From Anaerolineales bacterium (lineage in GTDB: Bacteria; Chloroflexota; Anaerolineae; 4572-78; J111): a DNA stretch of 64,000 bases. Positions 34,356 through 43,464 of the stretch are shown here, piece by piece. Below the pieces are notes generated by a model. That model was not told where the DNA came from and did not search any database. It saw only the letters and a program-made list of their open reading frames with translations. Positions within the stretch are counted from its first letter, which is position 1, and every line of letters starts with the position of its first letter. Location of the stretch: NCBI GenBank assembly GCA_020634855.1, contig JACKAU010000003.1, positions 682,001 to 746,000 on the forward strand, given 5' to 3'. A program made the translations under genes and the position numbers.

Positions 34356-34937
34356 ATGTTTACGATTATTCCAGCCAAACCGTTCAATCAAGCCAAAACC
34401 CGGCTGGCGTCTATTCTCTCGACCCAACAGCGTATGGTTTTAAGTCGACGGCTACTGAGACGAACCATCGAGTTAGCCCAGCACGTAAGCGAGGTAGTGG
34501 TCATATCGCGCGATAGTGACGTGCGGCGGGTAGCTAAAGAGGCTGGAGCTTGGGCTTTGGTGGAAGGCGGCGACGAGCTAAATACAGCCCTGCGACAAGC
34601 CTCACAGTGGGTGGCCGGCCGTCACTCTGGCCCGATCCTCATCCTGCCCGCCGACCTACCGCTGCTAACCCTAGCCGATTTGACCGAACTGATTGAATTG
34701 AGTCAGCCGTCACCTTCTATGGTAATCGCCCCCTGTCATCGCACCAATGGGACTAACGCCTTGTTAATTAACCCGCCTGATTTAATCGATTTTCAATTTG
34801 GGCCGGATAGTTTTGCCCGGCATCTCCGGGCCGCGCAGCAGAAAGGTGTCGAGGCCGTGATCTATCGCTCGCCGACGATGGCGTTCGATTTGGATTTGCC
34901 GGAGGATTTCAAAGCCCTCCAAAATCTTCCTATTTAA
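34356..34937 (+). CDS. cofC: CofC/FbiD-like 2-phospho-lactate (or PEP) guanylyltransferase
   Basis: A 193-residue nucleotidyltransferase of the CofC family, which makes the GDP-activated three-carbon precursor of coenzyme F420. The N-terminus IIPAKPFNQAKTRLA, ILILPADLPLLTLADL, and PCHRTNGTNALLI plus FGPDSFARHL match the family. ATG 34356 is chosen because the sequence MFTIIPAKP begins the fold; the frame opens at 34314 inside the preceding gene. Activity on PEP or 2-phospholactate cannot be told from sequence. No other F420 gene is present in the window. Confidence 0.85.
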   Translation: MFTIIPAKPFNQAKTRLASILSTQQRMVLSRRLLRRTIELAQHVSEVVVISRDSDVRRVAKEAGAWALVEGGDELNTALRQASQWVAGRHSGPILILPADLPLLTLADLTELIELSQPSPSMVIAPCHRTNGTNALLINPPDLIDFQFGPDSFARHLRAAQQKGVEAVIYRSPTMAFDLDLPEDFKALQNLPI

Positions 34938-34938
34938 C

Positions 34939-35075
34939 CCCAGTTGCCACCTTGCGGGAAAAAGACCTTTAGGGTTTCCGAAAGGGCCTTATCCCGACCT
35001 AAATTTGGATATTTAACGCCAATTCTTGTCAAAATTAGGGTCGAAACCCTAAAGGTCTGGAAGGGTAGCGACTTG
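34939..35075. repeat. MITE-like element with inverted ARACCTNNNAGGTYT pair
   Basis: AGACCTTTAGGGTTTC (34963-34978) and GAAACCCTAAAGGTCT (35043-35058) are a perfect 16-bp inverted pair about 64 bp apart. Outer ends CCCAGTTGCCACC (left) and GGGTAGCGACTTGAGTTAT (right) are imperfect inverted repeats shared with the element at 49541-49801. It lies between convergent genes. Confidence 0.65.
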
Positions 35076-35094
35076 AGTTATTTAAGCGGTTGTT

Positions 35095-36591
35095 CTACCG
35101 GCGCGAGACCAGCGTTGGGGCATCAGCCTCGGTGAGAGGGACTGAGATGGTGAACGTTGTCCCGACCCCGATGCTGCTCGTGGCATCGACAAAACCGTGG
35201 TGAGCTTCGATGATTTCTTTGATGATGGCCAGCCCCAAGCCCGCCCCGCCGCCTCGCTTGCGGCTTTTGTCGATCTGGTAGAAACGCTCAAAAATACGGG
35301 CCAGATCATCCGGCGGGATACCGGGACCGGTGTCGCTGATACTGATCTGCACCATGGGGCCTTGTTTAACAGCCGAGGTCGAAATATTTGTGTCAACCGA
35401 ATGAGAGGCCATCCGGTGAGGCCGTACCCCATCGCGCACCACGTGGGCCGCAATGGTAATTTGTCCACCCGATGGTGTATGACGCAGGGCGTTGTCCAGG
35501 AGATTCGTAAAAACTTGAGCCAGGCGGTCGCCGTCACCGATGACCGGTGGAAGATCGCCCCACTGTCTGTTCACCGTGATCTGCTTTTCAACCGCCTGGG
35601 GCAACAACCGATCAGCCGTGCTACTGAGGATTTGGGTCAAGTCCAACGAGGTCAGGTGCATCACCACCTGGCCGGAGTCGATGCGGGCCAGATCGAGCAA
35701 ATCTTCAACCAGGCGGCTCATACGCGAGGCTTCCTCGTAAATGATGCCGGCTGCTCGGCGTCGAGCGGCCTCATCGTGAGTAGCCCCTTCCATAATAGCC
35801 TGGGAAAAGCCTTTGATCGAAGTCAGCGGCGTCTTTAACTCATGCGACACATTGGAAACGAAGTCGCGCATGGCTTGTTGGCTGGCTTCAACCCGGCCGG
35901 CCATGGTGTTGAAGCTGGCGCTGACTCGGCGAATTTCGGGCGGGCCGGTTTCCGGAACGCGTTGAGTGTAATCTCCGGCGGCCACAGCCCCGGCGGCTTG
36001 AGAAATTCGCGACAACGGCAGCGCAATCGAGCGGGCAATGAGAATCCCAACGAGCAGCGATACGAAGAGACTTACGCCGCCGGCCACCAAAAACCCTAAA
36101 CTCAATTCTGAGATAACATTAGGAATACGCCCGGCTTCAGCCGCAAGCGCCACGACATAACCGACCGGATCGTCATCATTTCCAACCGGCTCGGCTGCGA
36201 AGCTGGTGGCTTGGCCATCCGGAGCCTCAAACGTCCCAACCAATGTGGTCCCGACCGGCCGCTCGGCCGAGCGATCCAGCGGCAACGTCCGGCCGATCCA
36301 CTCACCCTTGGTATCGGCCACCACTACACCCTGCCGGTCGACCACAACCAAATGGTTATTATCGGCCAGCGGGCTGTTCGTGATCCGCTCGTTGATCGCC
36401 TGGATAGAGTTGCCCCGGCGCAAAAATATATCGAGCCGGCGGGCCGCCTGCCGGCTTTGACTGACCAATTGAATGCGATTAATCCGGTTTTGGATAGGGC
36501 GAGAGACAAGAAGCAGGGTCAGAATCGATAGAAATAAAGTGATGATGATAATTAACGTATAAGAGAGAACCAGTCGTCCGCTCAACTTCAT
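35095..36591 (-). CDS. Membrane sensor histidine kinase
   Basis: A 498-residue histidine kinase. TM1 (~8-30), an extracytoplasmic sensor of ~130 residues, TM2 (~165-190), HAMP (~190-240), HisKA with phospho-acceptor FVSNVSHELKTPLTSIKG (His ~250), and HATPase_c with DRLAQVFTNLLDNALRHTP (N box), SISDTGPGIPPDDL (G1), FERFYQ (F box) and GGGAGLGLAI (G2). It overlaps the preceding response regulator by 4 nt, so the two form one operon. The stimulus is unknown. Confidence 0.95.
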   Translation of the reverse strand: MKLSGRLVLSYTLIIIITLFLSILTLLLVSRPIQNRINRIQLVSQSRQAARRLDIFLRRGNSIQAINERITNSPLADNNHLVVVDRQGVVVADTKGEWIGRTLPLDRSAERPVGTTLVGTFEAPDGQATSFAAEPVGNDDDPVGYVVALAAEAGRIPNVISELSLGFLVAGGVSLFVSLLVGILIARSIALPLSRISQAAGAVAAGDYTQRVPETGPPEIRRVSASFNTMAGRVEASQQAMRDFVSNVSHELKTPLTSIKGFSQAIMEGATHDEAARRRAAGIIYEEASRMSRLVEDLLDLARIDSGQVVMHLTSLDLTQILSSTADRLLPQAVEKQITVNRQWGDLPPVIGDGDRLAQVFTNLLDNALRHTPSGGQITIAAHVVRDGVRPHRMASHSVDTNISTSAVKQGPMVQISISDTGPGIPPDDLARIFERFYQIDKSRKRGGGAGLGLAIIKEIIEAHHGFVDATSSIGVGTTFTISVPLTEADAPTLVSRR

Positions 36592-37292
36592 TCATCAACC
36601 ACCATTTTGTAGCCTACTCCCCAAACCGTTTCGATTCTGAGAGAATCGGCCTCTTTGAGACGATCGCGCAGATGAGCCACGTGGACATCAACGGTGCGGG
36701 TTTCGCCGTAAAAATCAAAGCCCCAAGCTAAATCGAGCAGTTTTTCCCGGCTGAGGGCCAGCCCTTCATTCTCAACAAATACCTGGAGCAGATCAAACTC
36801 CTTCGTCCGCAAATCGAGCGGCTGATCGCCCAAGTGGACTTCGCGCCGAGCCGGATCGATAGTTAACGGGCCGGCCCGCAACGCAGCCGGCTCGGCTGCG
36901 GGTGACGGCTGAACCCGGCCTCGCCGCAAAACCGCCTTGACTCGGGCCACCAATTCGCGAGGATTGTAGGGCTTGGTCATGTAGTCGTCCGCCCCAAGCT
37001 CGAGGCCCACAATTTTGTCGATGTCGTCGTCGCGGGCGGTGAGCATAATAATTGGGATCTCACTCTTAGCCCGAATTTTTTTGCAGACTTCCCAGCCGTC
37101 CAGTTCGGGCAGCATCAAATCGAGCACGATCAACGCCGGGTTAAGCGCTTCAAATTTACGGAGTGCGTCCAAACCATCAGCAGCCGCTTCCACCCGGTAA
37201 CCGTCATTTTCCAGGTAGAGCCGGCCCAGTTCGATGATGTTTTGTTCGTCATCTACGATCAAAATGAGTTCTTTATTTTTTATTTTGTCCAT
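36588..37292 (-). CDS. OmpR/PhoB-family response regulator
   Basis: A 234-residue regulator. The receiver has acidic pocket LIVDDEQN, phospho-acceptor in LIVLDLMLPELDGWEV (Asp ~58), MLTARDDD and DDYMTKPYNP. The winged-helix output ends with ETRTVDVHVAHLRDRLKE and ETVWGVGYKM. It is transcribed leftward, first in the two-gene operon with the histidine kinase. Target genes are not evident from the window. Confidence 0.96.
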   Translation of the reverse strand: MDKIKNKELILIVDDEQNIIELGRLYLENDGYRVEAAADGLDALRKFEALNPALIVLDLMLPELDGWEVCKKIRAKSEIPIIMLTARDDDIDKIVGLELGADDYMTKPYNPRELVARVKAVLRRGRVQPSPAAEPAALRAGPLTIDPARREVHLGDQPLDLRTKEFDLLQVFVENEGLALSREKLLDLAWGFDFYGETRTVDVHVAHLRDRLKEADSLRIETVWGVGYKMVVDE

Positions 37293-37327
37293 AGGATAAC
37301 CTTGGGGCGACCATCAAACATTTATTT

Positions 37328-38419
37328 TCACCCAACTCGTTCCGGCGGCGGCAAATGCATACGCGTGGGGCTCCAGCGTTCACCCAGCGATACGTAGACG
37401 CCATCGCTGCCTACGGTGATTTGTTCAGTGGCTTCAATCTGCGGGGCGCGCCGCCGGCTGGCGAAAAATCGCTCCAGAGAAAAATCGTCGCCGGCCAGAC
37501 GTTGGAATATTTGCTCATCAAGGCCGATGTGCAAATCGGCTTCCGGAATGGCCTTAAGGCGAAACGTACGGTCCTGGTAAGTTTCAAAAACCGGCGCGCC
37601 GCCGTAATCGGCTTGGAGCAAATCGAAAAGAAGGGCGTAGTAGCTGGTCAGATAGGCTTTGGGGGTTAGAGCCAGATTCGGGCTCTCGCTGCCGGTATTA
37701 ACCACCGGATCTTCCAAATAGGCTTTGAGAATCTTATTTTGAGCCGTAAAATAACAGGCTAAGCCGATCAGCAACGCCGGTTTTTGTCCGGCGATGAGCG
37801 CCTGCGAGCGCGATTTTAGACGGCGTAGCGTCCGGCGGCTCAGCCAATTACTACGGCCCTTAGCCTCGGCTACCAGCCACTTGGTATTTTTGCCCAGTCC
37901 GACTAAATCGGGTGATGGAGAGGGCAGTTGAGCCAGACTTTGGGCGTAAGTATCCAGATGCAGCAGCCAGGGTGTGGCCAATAACTTTTCCACAAAGAGC
38001 TTGGTCAGAGTCAAACTCAAATAGTAGGAGTTGGCCGATTTTTCCGGGGCATCCAATTCTCGAAAAGCCGGCGACTGAATGATATGCGTGTCTAACGGTC
38101 CCCATAGACCGGGCCGGTAATCAGCGGCTTGCAGGTTGGTATAGAGCATAGTACTACGGTAGACAATTTCGAAATAGGCGTAGGTGTCAGGGCGAATGAC
38201 GTGCCGTAAATTGCGCCGGCCAACGGTCAAACCGGCCCAAATGATATCAGGCCAGGCGCAGCGTAGTTGATCCGGTCGGGTCAGCTTTGGTCCAAATTTT
38301 TCAGGAAACGCATTGGGCGCGTACTCGATAATTAGCACAGTTTTGGTCTGGTCAGCAATTAAGGATTTTGGCCCACACAAGACCTTATAGGTTTCCGACT
38401 TACGCTTGGGATAACGCAT
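37328..38419 (-). CDS. Hypothetical protein with PD-(D/E)XK-like motif
   Basis: A 363-residue protein of unrecognised family. Near residues 170-187 it contains PSPDLVGLGKNTKWLVAEAK, a literal PD-x13-ExK arrangement followed by a basic segment, as in restriction-endonuclease-fold nucleases. The N-terminal ~15 residues are encoded by one arm of an inverted repeat (38380-38394), so the annotated start may be a consequence of repeat insertion. No SD was found for ATG 38419. No membrane segment. It sits upstream of the two-component operon on the same strand, 36 nt before the regulator. A nuclease function is an inference only. Confidence 0.6.
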   Translation of the reverse strand: MRYPKRKSETYKVLCGPKSLIADQTKTVLIIEYAPNAFPEKFGPKLTRPDQLRCAWPDIIWAGLTVGRRNLRHVIRPDTYAYFEIVYRSTMLYTNLQAADYRPGLWGPLDTHIIQSPAFRELDAPEKSANSYYLSLTLTKLFVEKLLATPWLLHLDTYAQSLAQLPSPSPDLVGLGKNTKWLVAEAKGRSNWLSRRTLRRLKSRSQALIAGQKPALLIGLACYFTAQNKILKAYLEDPVVNTGSESPNLALTPKAYLTSYYALLFDLLQADYGGAPVFETYQDRTFRLKAIPEADLHIGLDEQIFQRLAGDDFSLERFFASRRRAPQIEATEQITVGSDGVYVSLGERWSPTRMHLPPPERVG

Positions 38420-38476
38420 CTTTCCGATTGGAACAAACGCTCAGTCAAAGGAAGCGCTCGAAAACCTATAAGGTCT
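38380..38476. repeat. Inverted ARACCTNNNAGGTYT pair spanning the start of the PD-ExK gene
   Basis: AGACCTTATAGGTTT (38380-38394) and AAACCTATAAGGTCT (38462-38476) form a perfect 15-bp inverted pair 67 bp apart. The left arm lies in the coding sequence of the gene starting at 38419. Confidence 0.75.
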
Positions 38477-38518
38477 GGATTAGGTCGTAACGGACTTTTT
38501 AAATTGTAGCATAATGAG

Positions 38519-38611
38519 TTGAGTTTGGGGAGTTTGGAGTTGGGGAGTTTATGGAGTTCGTGGAGTTGATGGAGTTTGTAGAGTTCGTAGAGTTTGGGGC
38601 TTTGGAGTTAG
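38519..38611. repeat. GGAGTT low-complexity tract
   Basis: Irregular tandem repetition of GGAGTTTGG/GGAGTTGAT/AGAGTTCGT units in the gap upstream of the DUF456 gene. No gene seen between 38420 and 38727. Confidence 0.7.
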
Positions 38612-38727
38612 CGACTTGTTTGGCGTTTTTGCGTACTGGATAGTGAGTTTTGGAAAGTTTTGCTGCTTTTGAGTTTGTCGGTTGTGTGGTATCTTTCTTC
38701 CCGTATTATTAGATTTGGAGAAAAATT

Positions 38728-39258
38728 ATGGTTGGCGTAGAAGCTAGTCAGGCGGTAGTCCTGTTTATTACGTTGTTTGCGATGATGGTGGGTATGATTT
38801 TTACGTTGATTCCGCCCATACCGGGGACTTTGGTCATTTGGGGCGCTTCGCTGGGATACGGACTGGTGTTGGGTTGGGATAAATTGGGCTGGGTAGCGTT
38901 CAGTCTAATTACTATTTTGATGGTTTTGGGCATTGTAGCCGACATTTTAGGCGGCCAGTTTGGGGCCAAACTCGGGGGGGCGTCCTGCTTGGCGATTATC
39001 GTGGGTACCATTTTGGGGTTGATTTTGGGCTTTGTGATCAGTCTCATCGGTACGCCGCTGTTGGGCTGTCTGGCCGGGATGGGCGGCACGCTAGGGGGAA
39101 TTCTGCTGGTTGAACGGATACGCTACAATGACTGGCGCAGCGCCGTCAACGCGACTAAAGGATATCTGGCCGGCAACGCCATCGGCATTATGGCCAAGGT
39201 CACGGCCGGCGCGATTATGATTGGCGTGTTTCTGGGCCGGGTCTATTGGGGCGGCTAG
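38728..39258 (+). CDS. DUF456 family membrane protein
   Basis: A 176-residue very hydrophobic protein with about four or five TM helices. FTLIPPIPGTLVIWGASLGY and the Gly-rich FGAKLGGASCLA segment with the terminal ATKGYLAGNAIGIMAKVTAG match DUF456. Its role is not established. The start codon follows GGAG. It ends 3 nt before the stop codon of the convergent antiporter gene. Confidence 0.85.
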   Translation: MVGVEASQAVVLFITLFAMMVGMIFTLIPPIPGTLVIWGASLGYGLVLGWDKLGWVAFSLITILMVLGIVADILGGQFGAKLGGASCLAIIVGTILGLILGFVISLIGTPLLGCLAGMGGTLGGILLVERIRYNDWRSAVNATKGYLAGNAIGIMAKVTAGAIMIGVFLGRVYWGG

Positions 39259-39261
39259 AAG

Positions 39262-41190
39262 TCAGGCGTCGAACCGCAGTAAAACTTCATCCAGGCTCTT
39301 TATCGAGCCAACCACCGTCACCCGGTCGCCAAGTTGCAGACGGGTATGGCCGTGGGTAATCAAGGTGTGTCCCTCGCGCAGGATCGACAGAATCAGCGTG
39401 TCGAGCGGCAGACGCAAATCTCTCACCCGAACGCCGTGCAAACTGGGGTCGCGAACCTCGATGTCGATGATATCTTGGTTTTCGGCGGCGCCAAGGAGCA
39501 TCGGGGCCACAGCCGGCGACCGCACAAAATGAACCAGCAACCCCACAATGGCCGTGCGAGGATCGACGATCAAGGCCCCCAGTTCACGAAATCGCTTATA
39601 ATTCTGAGGATCGTTCAACCGCACAACTAACGTCTCCGTGCCAAAATTCTCATAGGCTAATTCACAAACCTGATAGCTATCCTCATCAGGCAGCATCGCC
39701 ACGATAACCTCAGCCTTGTGAGCGTCAAGCCGATGCAACGTTTCAAGCGATAAATCAGAGATGTGATGGATCGTGAAATCGCATTGATCGATGCCGGCGC
39801 TGTTGAAGTTGGGATTGGTAGAAGCCACTTTTACGACCCAATTGTGGGCGCATAATTGCTGGGCCAAAGCCAGCGTTGGCCCATCGTGACCAAACAGGAT
39901 GGCGTCACGGACCCCATCGAACACCTGCGTCTTGCGGATATGAGCTTCGCCGACCTGATTGATAGCATATTTGAAAAAGAGCGGGCCGACGATCTCATTT
40001 AAGACGACCACCGAAATAATCATAGTGGCAAAGGCTGTCCCCAACTCCGGAAACTCGACGGCTACCTCTTTAGCCAACCCCAAAGCGACGCCGGCCTGCG
40101 TGACAAAGGCCATCCACTTGAGGCGATTGTGTTTCATCGGATCGCCGGCGATGACGCCGCCGGTGAAAGAGCCGAGCATAATCGCCGCCAATCGGGTGCC
40201 AAAAAGCACCAGGGCAATGGGCCAGGTAGCGATGAGAATATCTAATTCTAGTGAGTCGCCGGTTAAGGTGAAAAAGGCGATGTAAATGATCGGGCCGGTT
40301 TTCTCGATTATTTCACGAAATTCTCCCCGGCTTTTACTGTAATTGTTGACCATAAAACTGGCGATCAGACAGACCAGTAGGGGTTCAATTAAAATCTCAA
40401 ACGGGAATTGCTCGTGCGAATATTCCCGAATGAAGGTGGATAAAACAAAAACACCAAAACCAAACAGCAAGATGATTGTGGTTTTAGGTACTCTTTCCAG
40501 TTTAGCCGCCAAGGTGATTGACAACACTTTTGCCAGAATTCCACCCAAAATAACGGCCATCGATAAATTAACGATCAACAGCAGGACAAAACTGAAATCG
40601 AAAGTGACATCGGTAAGCAAGGCATCGGCCACCGAGGAGCTGATGGCAAAGATGACGATGACAAAAACATCCATGATAACCGTTACACCCAAGGCCGTCT
40701 GAGTAAACGGCCCTTTGGCTCGCAGCTCATTAATAATGGCGATAGCTGAAGCCGGCGAGCGAGCAACCAGAATCGATCCGGCCAAAATAGCTACCGCCAG
40801 TTGTTCTGTGCCCAACATACCTTGCATAATGGGGATAAAATCGGCCATAAAGAACACGGCCGATGTGGCCATGATCAATGTAAAAAAAACGAGGCCGGCC
40901 GTAACCCAACCGATACTTTTTAGGCGACCTTGTAAGTCCGGCAGGTATAACTCACTCCCGGCGGCAAAGGCGATAAACGCCAGCGAAACTTCATCAACAA
41001 AACGCAGGCTTTGAACGGCTTCTTCAGAGATGATGTTAAGAATGAAGGGTCCGGTCAGCAGGCCGGTAAAGAGGTAGCCGGTAATTTTTGGCAGTTTGAA
41101 ATGAGCAAAAATATCGCCGACTTGTCTGGCGGCGAGCGCAACAACGGCAAAGGCCACCACGAACAGGGCAATACTTTGGTAATGGGCCAT
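39262..41190 (-). CDS. CPA2/KefB-like cation:proton antiporter with RCK domain (copy 2)
   Basis: A 642-residue antiporter. Residues ~1-390 form a Na+/H+ exchanger-type membrane domain of about 12 TM helices (GDIFAHFKLPKITGYLFTGL, ILVARSPASAIAIINELRAKG). Then come a TrkA-N-like NAD-binding domain (ILFGHDGPTLALAQQLCA, where the GxGxxG loop is altered) and a TrkA-C domain (VRDPSLHGVRVRDLRLPLDT). Probably regulated K+ or Na+ extrusion. The neighbouring gene upstream encodes a paralog of identical length; the two are 2 nt apart and clearly co-transcribed. Confidence 0.9.
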   Translation of the reverse strand: MAHYQSIALFVVAFAVVALAARQVGDIFAHFKLPKITGYLFTGLLTGPFILNIISEEAVQSLRFVDEVSLAFIAFAAGSELYLPDLQGRLKSIGWVTAGLVFFTLIMATSAVFFMADFIPIMQGMLGTEQLAVAILAGSILVARSPASAIAIINELRAKGPFTQTALGVTVIMDVFVIVIFAISSSVADALLTDVTFDFSFVLLLIVNLSMAVILGGILAKVLSITLAAKLERVPKTTIILLFGFGVFVLSTFIREYSHEQFPFEILIEPLLVCLIASFMVNNYSKSRGEFREIIEKTGPIIYIAFFTLTGDSLELDILIATWPIALVLFGTRLAAIMLGSFTGGVIAGDPMKHNRLKWMAFVTQAGVALGLAKEVAVEFPELGTAFATMIISVVVLNEIVGPLFFKYAINQVGEAHIRKTQVFDGVRDAILFGHDGPTLALAQQLCAHNWVVKVASTNPNFNSAGIDQCDFTIHHISDLSLETLHRLDAHKAEVIVAMLPDEDSYQVCELAYENFGTETLVVRLNDPQNYKRFRELGALIVDPRTAIVGLLVHFVRSPAVAPMLLGAAENQDIIDIEVRDPSLHGVRVRDLRLPLDTLILSILREGHTLITHGHTRLQLGDRVTVVGSIKSLDEVLLRFDA

Positions 41191-41192
41191 GA

Positions 41193-43121
41193 CTATTCCT
41201 CAAATCGCAGCCGGAGGCGATCCAAGCTGGCCGGCGACCCCACTACCGTCATGTGATCGCCCAATTTGAGCCGGGTGTAGCCATGAGAAATCAGGGTATG
41301 ACCATCGCGGCTAATCGAGAGGATCATGGTATCCAGCGGTAGACGGAGGTTGCGAATGGCGACGCCGTTGAGACTGGGGTCGCGGACTTCGATATCGACA
41401 ATATCCTGATTGTCGGCCGTACCCATGAAGAGCGAGGCGGCGGAAGGTGAGCGAACCAGATGGTCAAATAGGTTAACGATGGCTGTGGCCGGATCGACGG
41501 CCAGAGCGCCCAGTTCGTGAAAACGGGCTGCCTGGGTACGATCCGTTAATTGGACGATCAACGATTCCGTGCCAAAATGTTCGTAAGCCAATTCACAAAT
41601 TCGATAATTTTGCTCGTCGGACAGCATGGCGATAATCGCATCGGTGTGATCGGCTTCAAGATAATGCATGGATTTCAGATTAATGGCCGCGATGGGGTAA
41701 ATATCAAAATCGGATTTTTCTTCCGCTTCCATATCGTGATCGGCGGTCATAGAAACTAATTTAATCCGCCAGCCGTGGGCTTGTAATTGGCGAGCCAGGG
41801 CCAGCGCTTGCCCCTCCAGGCCGAAAATAAGGGCATCGCGCGCCCGGTCGGCTTCAAACGCGGCGCGGGTATGGGCTTCGCCGGAGCGGTTGATGGCCCA
41901 TTTAAACAATATTGGGCCGAGCATTTCATTTATGACCACCATCGCGATCATGGTCGTCGCAAAATCATCGCCCCAAGTTGGGAACGCATCGCTCACTTGA
42001 GCGGCCAAACCTAACGCCACCCCGGCTTGGGTGATGAAAACCATCCATCTGATACGATTCTGCTCCATCGTCTCGCCGGCCAGCACACCGCCGCCAAATG
42101 ATCCGATGAAGATCGAGATGGCTCGGACCACAAATAGCGCCAGGGCAATGGGCCAGACCAGGGCTAGAATATCGAGTTTCAAGCCCACGCCTACCAGGGT
42201 AAAGAAAATGATGTAAATGATCGGTCCAACCTGGTGTAAAATCTGGACAAACTCAAGCCGGTAGTTGGTAAAGTTGTTAAGATAGAACCCACCGACCATA
42301 CAGATGAGCAGAGGCTCCAAGTGCATTTCAACGAACAGATTAGAATGGCTATAACTGGCCAACATATCAGACAACACAAAGACGCCAAAACCGCTGCCAA
42401 TGATGAGGGCAATTTTCACATTACCCTGAGCCGCTTGAGCCGACAAAATAATCTCCAGGATTTTACCCAAGAGATACCCCATCCCAAACGAGAGCGTAAT
42501 CTCGCCAAACACCAGCGCCAACAACCCGACGTCGATGCCCAGATTAGACAACAGGGCAGCGGCGATCGAGCTGCTGATGGAAAAGAGAATAATCACCACC
42601 ACATCAGAGACCATCGTCACGCCTAAAGCAATCTGGGTGAATGGCCCTTTGGCTCGGAGTTCATTGATGATGGCAATGGCCACCGAGGGGGAACGGGCGA
42701 CCATAATCGCTGCGGCCAGTAGGGCAATAGCCAGCCGACTTGTGGGCGACATCTCCCGCATGAAGGGGATAAAATCGGCCATAAAGAACACGGCGATCAC
42801 CCCTAGCGCCAGCGTGGTGACCACCAGCCCGCCGGTAACCAAACCGATACTTCTGAATCGACCCCTGAGTTCGGGCAGATACAGTTCACTTCCGGCCGCA
42901 AAGGCAATGAACGCCAGGGAAATATCATCGATGAACGTTAGGTTTGCGACCGCTTCCTTGGACATCAAGCCCAAAACAAAGGGACCGGCCAGCACGCCGG
43001 TGAATAGATAGCCGCTAATTTTAGGCAGGCGAAAATGAGAGAAGAGATCGCCAATTTTCTGGGAGGCCAGCGAAACCAGTACGAAGCTAAGAAAGAAGAT
43101 TAAGATGCTCATATTTTCCAT
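41193..43121 (-). CDS. CPA2/KefB-like cation:proton antiporter with RCK domain (copy 1)
   Basis: A 642-residue paralog of the downstream gene, colinear over the full length: GDLFSHFRLPKISGYLFTGV, MVARSPSVAIAIINELRAKG, LIFGLEGQALALARQLQAHG, VRDPSLNGVAIRNLRLPLDT. The membrane domain is ~1-390, the RCK N and C domains ~410-642. A tandem duplication is the simplest explanation. The pair may form a heteromeric antiporter, as in some two-subunit KefB/GerN relatives, or have diverged in ion preference. ATG 43121; an in-frame ATG three codons later is possible. Confidence 0.9.
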   Translation of the reverse strand: MENMSILIFFLSFVLVSLASQKIGDLFSHFRLPKISGYLFTGVLAGPFVLGLMSKEAVANLTFIDDISLAFIAFAAGSELYLPELRGRFRSIGLVTGGLVVTTLALGVIAVFFMADFIPFMREMSPTSRLAIALLAAAIMVARSPSVAIAIINELRAKGPFTQIALGVTMVSDVVVIILFSISSSIAAALLSNLGIDVGLLALVFGEITLSFGMGYLLGKILEIILSAQAAQGNVKIALIIGSGFGVFVLSDMLASYSHSNLFVEMHLEPLLICMVGGFYLNNFTNYRLEFVQILHQVGPIIYIIFFTLVGVGLKLDILALVWPIALALFVVRAISIFIGSFGGGVLAGETMEQNRIRWMVFITQAGVALGLAAQVSDAFPTWGDDFATTMIAMVVINEMLGPILFKWAINRSGEAHTRAAFEADRARDALIFGLEGQALALARQLQAHGWRIKLVSMTADHDMEAEEKSDFDIYPIAAINLKSMHYLEADHTDAIIAMLSDEQNYRICELAYEHFGTESLIVQLTDRTQAARFHELGALAVDPATAIVNLFDHLVRSPSAASLFMGTADNQDIVDIEVRDPSLNGVAIRNLRLPLDTMILSISRDGHTLISHGYTRLKLGDHMTVVGSPASLDRLRLRFEE

Positions 43122-43384
43122 AAATTGTCGCTATAATTCCAACGAGTTGAAGTTTTCTGAGTAGAAATAGTGCTCCTCTTCTTTGAGTCGATCTTTGATG
43201 GACTAAATTTTATTAAACGTCTGGGGTTTTGGATAGGACTGACGGCAACTAAATATCTCGGTAACGCTTTTTGTTATTAATACATTTTCTATAGTTTGGC
43301 GTTAAATGGCAAAAAGTCATTTGTTAAAATTTTCGCAGATAGGCTCGATTTCAACGAGCAGCGTGATGATTTAAAATCATGGAG
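43122..43384. other. Divergent intergenic region
   Basis: Non-coding. It includes a small hairpin GCTCGATTTCAACGAGC at about 43347-43363. A promoter for the downstream gene follows at 43385. No clear leftward promoter for the antiporter pair was identified by eye. Confidence 0.4.
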
Positions 43385-43413
43385 TTGTCATAACGTTACA
43401 GAGCTACTATAAT
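43385..43413 (+). promoter_or_regulatory. Sigma-70 promoter for the LysM protein gene
   Basis: TTGTCA (43385-43390), 17-bp spacer, TATAAT (43408-43413), 51 nt before the ATG at 43465; AGGAGGG lies just before the start codon. Confidence 0.7.
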
Positions 43414-43464
43414 GAAAATAGGTGTTTTGAATATCTTTATAAGCAAGTAGAGGAGGGTAAGGCT

